A stretch of 64,000 nucleotides of DNA from an uncultured Tissierellia bacterium. GTDB taxonomy: Bacteria; Bacillota; Clostridia; Tissierellales; Peptoniphilaceae. Below are positions 60,918 to 64,000 of the stretch, piece by piece. The DNA is taken from the NCBI GenBank assembly GCA_937923265.1, contig CALAJY010000023.1, positions 26,071 to 90,070 of the forward strand, read 5' to 3'. The notes beneath the pieces were generated by a model. That model was not told the origin of the DNA. It made no database searches and was given only the letters and a program-made list of their open reading frames with translations. A program made the translations under genes and the position numbers. How positions within the stretch are numbered: position 1 is the first letter of the stretch; each line of letters begins with the position of its first letter.

Positions 60918-62345
60918 CTATTTTTCCTCCAGCAGGTCCTCGGCAACAATCCCCGGAGAGGTCATCTCAAAGGGATCAAAAATCCGGTTTAAGTTCTCTT
61001 CACTGACCAGATGGTCTCGAAGAACAAGCTCACGGATGGGCTTCCCGGTGCGAATGGCTTCCTTTGCGGCTTTTGCGGACTTCTCGTAGCCGATATGGGG
61101 AGCAAGGGCGGTAACAATTCCCACGCTGCGCTCCACCAGACTCTTCAAATACTCCTTATCCGCCTGAATGCCATCCACACAGTTCACCCGGAAGGTGTAA
61201 ATCGCACCCTTAAGAGACCGAAGCGATTCAAAAATCTTATAAAAGCACACGGGTTCAAAGGCGTTTAATTCCAGCTGGCCGCCCTCGACACACATCGTCA
61301 CGGTCATATCATTGCCAATCACCGCGAAGGCCGTCTGGTTCACCACTTCCGGAATCACCGGATTGACCTTGCCCGGCATGATGGAGGATCCTGCCTGCTT
61401 GGAGGGAAGCTGCAACTCCCCAATCCCCGTGCGGGGACCCGAGGATAGGAAGCGAAAATCGTTGGCAATCTTGGACAGGTCAATCGCATAGGTCTTCAAC
61501 ACCGAAGAGGCAAAGGCATAGCAGTCCAGATTCTGTGTGCCATCGATCAGGTCTTCACACTGCTCCAACCCGAGTCCCGTAACCTCATCCAGCTTATTGA
61601 CCACATTTTTTACATAGGTGCGGTCTGCATTTAACCCCGTTCCAATCGCGGTTCCTCCCAGGTTCACCGTCTTTAGGGCGTCGAGCGCGTAGTCAAAGCG
61701 CTTGTAATCTCTTTTTAACACCTGGGCATAGGCCGCAAATTCCTGCCCCAGCCGAATGGGCACCGCATCCTGATTCTGCGTCCGGCCCATCTTGATATAG
61801 TCATCGAATTCGTGGGCCTTCTTCTCCACCGAATCAATCAGCTTCTTCGCCTCTTCTTTCAGGTCCCGGAAGTAGCGGATCATGGCAATCTTTCCCGCCG
61901 TGGGGATGACATCGTTGGTGGATTGTCCCTTATTCACATGGTCATTGGGATGGATACGATCGTAAACCCCCAGCTTTCCTCCCATGGATTCATTGGCAAT
62001 GTTGGCAATGACCTCATTCACGTTCATGTTAAAGGAGGTTCCGGCTCCCCCCTGGATGGGATCCACAATAATCTGGTCCAGATACTGTCCCTCCAAAAGT
62101 TTGTCACAGGCTTCCTCAATCGCCCGCTCTTCCTCTTCGGTAATCAGGTGCACTTCCCGGTTCATCCGTGCGCAGGCCTTTTTGATTTCGACAATTGCTC
62201 TGATAAATTGCTTATCCACAGGATTTCCCGTAATAGGGAAATTATTTGCTGCCCGCAGGGCATTGGCTCCATAATAGGCATTTTCTCTTACTTCCAGCTC
62301 GCCAATGGAATCATGCTCCAGGCGATATCCCTCTTTTGTCATCAT
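60918..62345 (-). CDS. aspA: Aspartate ammonia-lyase
   Basis: A 475-residue aspartase with Q-S-T-N-D-V-I-P-T-A, G-R-T-Q-N-Q-D-A-V-P, and the signature G-S-S-I-M-P-G-K-V-N-P-V-I-P-E, where V-I-P-E marks aspartase rather than fumarase. It splits L-aspartate into fumarate and ammonia. AAAGGAG precedes the ATG. It is first in the cluster. Confidence 0.96.
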   Translation of the reverse strand: MMTKEGYRLEHDSIGELEVRENAYYGANALRAANNFPITGNPVDKQFIRAIVEIKKACARMNREVHLITEEEERAIEEACDKLLEGQYLDQIIVDPIQGGAGTSFNMNVNEVIANIANESMGGKLGVYDRIHPNDHVNKGQSTNDVIPTAGKIAMIRYFRDLKEEAKKLIDSVEKKAHEFDDYIKMGRTQNQDAVPIRLGQEFAAYAQVLKRDYKRFDYALDALKTVNLGGTAIGTGLNADRTYVKNVVNKLDEVTGLGLEQCEDLIDGTQNLDCYAFASSVLKTYAIDLSKIANDFRFLSSGPRTGIGELQLPSKQAGSSIMPGKVNPVIPEVVNQTAFAVIGNDMTVTMCVEGGQLELNAFEPVCFYKIFESLRSLKGAIYTFRVNCVDGIQADKEYLKSLVERSVGIVTALAPHIGYEKSAKAAKEAIRTGKPIRELVLRDHLVSEENLNRIFDPFEMTSPGIVAEDLLEEK

Positions 62346-62708
62346 TTTCTCCTTTCGAAGGATCCATAAAAAATAGAAAGGCCTTATGGAAAAATCATCT
62401 CCTTGGCCATCAGCCTAAGTATATCAGCAGTGTTCCTCGAGAAGAAATCGTTTTGCATAAAAGAACGGATAAGTTCAAAGTTATGGGCACACAAAAGGAG
62501 AAGCTCAAAAGAGCTTCTCCAAAAGGCTTATCGCAATGGGACGAAGAATGTGTTTCGATCGGTTTTCAAAGATCCCGCATCGAATCATGCGTCCGTGATC
62601 TTCCATACGGACAGTTACCCTTACATCTTATAAAGTTTCGACGATTTGCGTGCCGAAGAATCGGGGCTCTCTCACATTTCTGTGACGGGTTGCCCCGGAC
62701 AGGATTCC
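62346..62708. other. Gap with the aspA promoter and one terminator-like hairpin
   Basis: The part near aspA holds an extended -10 (TGATATACT, 62418-62426 on the minus strand). A perfect 10-bp hairpin lies at 62497-62520. The rest (62530-62700) shows no gene. Confidence 0.55.
62497..62520 (-). terminator. Hairpin with T-run
   Basis: A perfect 10-bp stem (62497-62506 with 62511-62520), loop AAAA, then TTTTG on the minus strand. It could end the transcript of the small peptide gene upstream at 62709-62819. Confidence 0.65.
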
Positions 62709-62819
62709 TTACCGAAATGGCCATCCGCCGGTCAATTCGAGAAGAAGCACGCCCGTGACAAAACCCACTATAAACAGCAGGACTTTACTAAGCGTTGTAT
62801 TCCGGTTGTTTTTTTCCAT
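62709..62819 (-). CDS. 36-residue single-helix membrane peptide
   Basis: A short gene: ATG at 62819 with AGGTG about six bases upstream, a basic/polar start (M-E-K-N-N-R-N-T-T), one hydrophobic helix (V-L-L-F-I-V-G-F-V-T-G-V-L-L-L) and stop TAA at 62709-62711. It lies about 100 bases behind the small secreted protein gene on the same strand and might be its partner (for example immunity); this is inference. Confidence 0.5.
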   Translation of the reverse strand: MEKNNRNTTLSKVLLFIVGFVTGVLLLELTGGWPFR

Positions 62820-62916
62820 AAATTTCACCTCATCTTCCCTGGGAAAAGTTCGCCATCATCGGACACATCCAATTCCCATGGATAGTCTTGCGCACACAGC
62901 CTGAATTGTTCATAAC

Positions 62917-63299
62917 CTATTCAACCTTCGTCTCCGAACAAAAAATCTTGGCCATGCCACCTAGTACGTTATCCGCTGCCCATCGCATAACCTCTGCAGC
63001 CCATTGGCCTCCACTCTTACCGGTCGTTGAGAGAATAACTCCAGCTACCGAGAATTCCGCTAAAGTTCCACCGACGAAAATAGAACTCCCTCCAATTGCG
63101 ACATTCGATTTCATTGCGTTAGGAAGTTTCATGCGAAGATAGCTCTTTGCTGCCTCCTCACTGTCAAACGTAAGCAGTGAAATTTTATTCCCTTCTTTTT
63201 CCCGAGAATCAGCTTCCACCTGACGGACGGGCAATAACATAGCCACCATAAGTAGAGACAAGAAATAACAGGATATTTTTCGTAAGGGTTTTTACTCAT
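62917..63299 (-). pseudogene. Small secreted protein gene with one-base frameshift in an A-tract
   Basis: AGGAGG lies six bases before the ATG at 63299, but the start frame soon ends. If the A-tract at 63289-63293 (five T on the plus strand) had six bases, the gene would read M-S-K-K-P-L-R-K-I then a hydrophobic core and a signal-peptide end, joining the open frame that runs to 62917; the product would be about 127 residues. The mature part has a Gly-rich hydrophobic segment (A-I-G-G-S-S-I-F-V-G-G) and W-A-A-E-V-M-R-W. No known family; a bacteriocin-like or membrane-active peptide is one idea. The loss could be a mutation, a sequencing error or phase variation. Confidence 0.65.
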
Positions 63300-63559
63300 A
63301 TTGTCCTCCTGTCAATTCACTGATAAGCCTTCTAGAAAATGTTTACCCCCCCCGCCGAAATTCAATCAAGCCATCGATAAACATCGAATTTCCAAGCAAG
63401 GCTTCGAAATGCCTGAAATACTCTCTCCCCGTACGGAATCTTAAATTAGAGGACTTCCCGCTTACTTTTCCACACCCTGGTCCGGAAGACTGAGGATAAG
63501 CTCTGTATCATGCAGTCTCCCCTTGTCCTCCCTCCGGCTTAAAAATAAGGGAAAGCCTC
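63300..63559. other. Gap upstream of the frameshifted gene, with an eight-C tract
   Basis: A run of eight C lies at 63346-63353, about 50 bases upstream of the small secreted protein start (eight G on its coding strand). No gene is seen between it and the tRNA promoter. Confidence 0.5.
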
Positions 63560-63588
63560 TTGACAGTGGAAGAATCTTTCCTTATAAT
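63560..63588 (+). promoter_or_regulatory. Consensus promoter of the tRNA-His/tRNA-Leu unit
   Basis: Perfect TTGACA (63560-63565), 17-base spacer and perfect TATAAT (63583-63588), 32 bases before tRNA-His. Confidence 0.95.
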
Positions 63589-63619
63589 TTAACAATACGC
63601 CACAGGATTTATTGCGTAT

Positions 63620-63694
63620 GGTGGGTGTGGCCTAGCTGGTTAGGGCGCCAGATTGTGGCTCTGGAGATCGAGGGTTCGAATCCCTCTACCCACC
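63620..63694 (+). tRNA. tRNA-His (anticodon GTG)
   Basis: A cloverleaf with acceptor G-T-G-G-G-T-G, anticodon loop T-T-G-T-G-G-C giving GTG, T loop T-T-C-G-A-A-T, and a G at -1 (63620) facing C73 (63694), the hallmark of tRNA-His. Confidence 0.97.
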
Positions 63695-63704
63695 CTATTT
63701 TTTT

Positions 63705-63786
63705 GCGGGAATGGCGGAATTGGCAGACGCGCCAGACTTAGGATCTGGTGCCTTTGGGCGTGGGGGTTCAAGTCCCTTTTCCCGCA
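63705..63786 (+). tRNA. tRNA-Leu (anticodon TAG)
   Basis: An 82-base class II tRNA with acceptor G-C-G-G-G-A-A, anticodon loop C-T-T-A-G-G-A giving TAG, a long variable arm, T loop T-T-C-A-A-G-T and discriminator A. It follows tRNA-His by 10 bases. Confidence 0.97.
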
Positions 63787-63787
63787 T

Positions 63788-63815
63788 AAAAAAGACGGCT
63801 TCGCCGTCTTTTTTT
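63788..63815. terminator. Terminator after the tRNA genes
   Basis: A 12-bp stem (about 63788-63799 with 63803-63814), TTC loop, followed by T on the plus strand; the A-run on the left lets it also stop the phosphodiesterase gene on the minus strand. Confidence 0.92.
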
Positions 63816-63841
63816 GTTCTCTCCTTTTTCGTTTTCATTCC

Positions 63842-64000
63842 TCAGGACAGGAAAATTCGTTCCGCCCAAAGACTCCCCCCCTCTTCCAGATGAAGAAGAG
63901 CATAGGAGGTCATGCCATCCCCTCGTGGCCAATTTAACGCGCCGGGGTTGAGTAAGTAAACTCCTTGCATGTTCTCCTCGGAATAACTATGCGTGTGGCC
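63842..64000 (-). CDS. YfcE-type metallophosphoesterase, C-terminal part (cut by window end)
   Basis: The last 52 codons of a minus-strand gene, open through the window end at 64000. It begins with G-H-T-H and later N-P-G-A-L-N-W-P-R, the C-terminal metal-binding and fold signatures of the YfcE/MJ0936 phosphodiesterase family (calcineurin-like). The stop is TGA at 63842-63844. The N-terminal metal motifs lie outside the window. Confidence 0.85.
   Translation of the reverse strand, partial: GHTHSYSEENMQGVYLLNPGALNWPRGDGMTSYALLHLEEGGSLWAERIFLS

Noticed and set aside
62917..63261. TTG-started version of the small secreted protein as the real gene
   Set aside because: No ribosome site lies before that TTG, whereas a perfect AGGAGG-ATG lies one frame away and would give a complete signal peptide if one base were added.

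Overview
The window looks like the chromosome of an anaerobic Bacillota (Firmicutes) bacterium, perhaps near Tissierellia/Peptoniphilaceae or Clostridia; the exact taxon is inference. The signs are strong AGGAGG-type ribosome sites before nearly every gene, a CtsR/McsA/ClpC stress operon with a recognisable CtsR box, a V-type (Na+-type) ATPase operon, rubrerythrin and ferritin, CdaA/CdaR, CarD, and a low-GC Gram-positive style of promoters and terminators. Most genes lie on the minus strand.

1-21.5 kb: a type VII secretion (ESX/Yuk)-like locus read right to left. The main operon starts near 21.4 kb: FHA protein, PP2C phosphatase, membrane Ser/Thr kinase, small membrane protein, a 2065-residue Ig-repeat membrane protein, a second FHA protein, a CpaE/MinD-like ATPase, a YukD-like ubiquitin-fold protein and the 1500-residue EssC-type ATPase. 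Two almost identical WXG100 proteins follow, with unusual helper genes between them (a probable degenerate M16-like protein, a coiled-coil protein, a possible SLAP-like protein) and one more small helical protein. No recognisable EsaA, EssA or EssB is present. The combination of phospho-signalling parts, a giant surface protein and EssC is the best candidate for a little-described system here.

21.5-30.2 kb: a complete nine-gene V-type ATPase operon (F-I-K-E-C-G-A-B-D order in Enterococcus hirae naming). Its proteolipid keeps all the Na+ ligands known from E. hirae NtpK. 30.4-32.4 kb: an RlmN-family radical SAM enzyme and a membrane protein with a disordered tail.

32.4-34.1 kb: an AT-rich remnant of a phage MuF-type head protein with a metallopeptidase C-terminus and a small partner ORF, lying next to tRNA-Lys and tRNA-Thr. 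34-39 kb: gltX, cysS, rlmB and an unknown gene. 39-43.8 kb: LiaF-like membrane protein, cdaA-cdaR, an HPr-like protein whose catalytic His15 is Arg, rubrerythrin and ferritin. 43.9-48 kb: S41 peptidase, nagB, a PIN-TRAM membrane protein and carD with tandem promoters. 48-53.2 kb: ctsR-mcsA-clpC-radA without mcsB. 53.3-54.4 kb: a lipoprotein pseudogene. 54.5-57.4 kb: an EF-G-like GTPase, a deoxyribosyltransferase-like gene and tRNA-Arg.

57.4-62.4 kb: malic enzyme, fumarase, an Asp/Glu racemase and aspartase together form a route from aspartate through fumarate and malate to pyruvate. 62.4-64 kb: a 36-residue membrane peptide, a frameshifted small secreted protein, tRNA-His and tRNA-Leu behind a consensus promoter, and the C-terminal part of a YfcE-type phosphodiesterase cut by the window edge.
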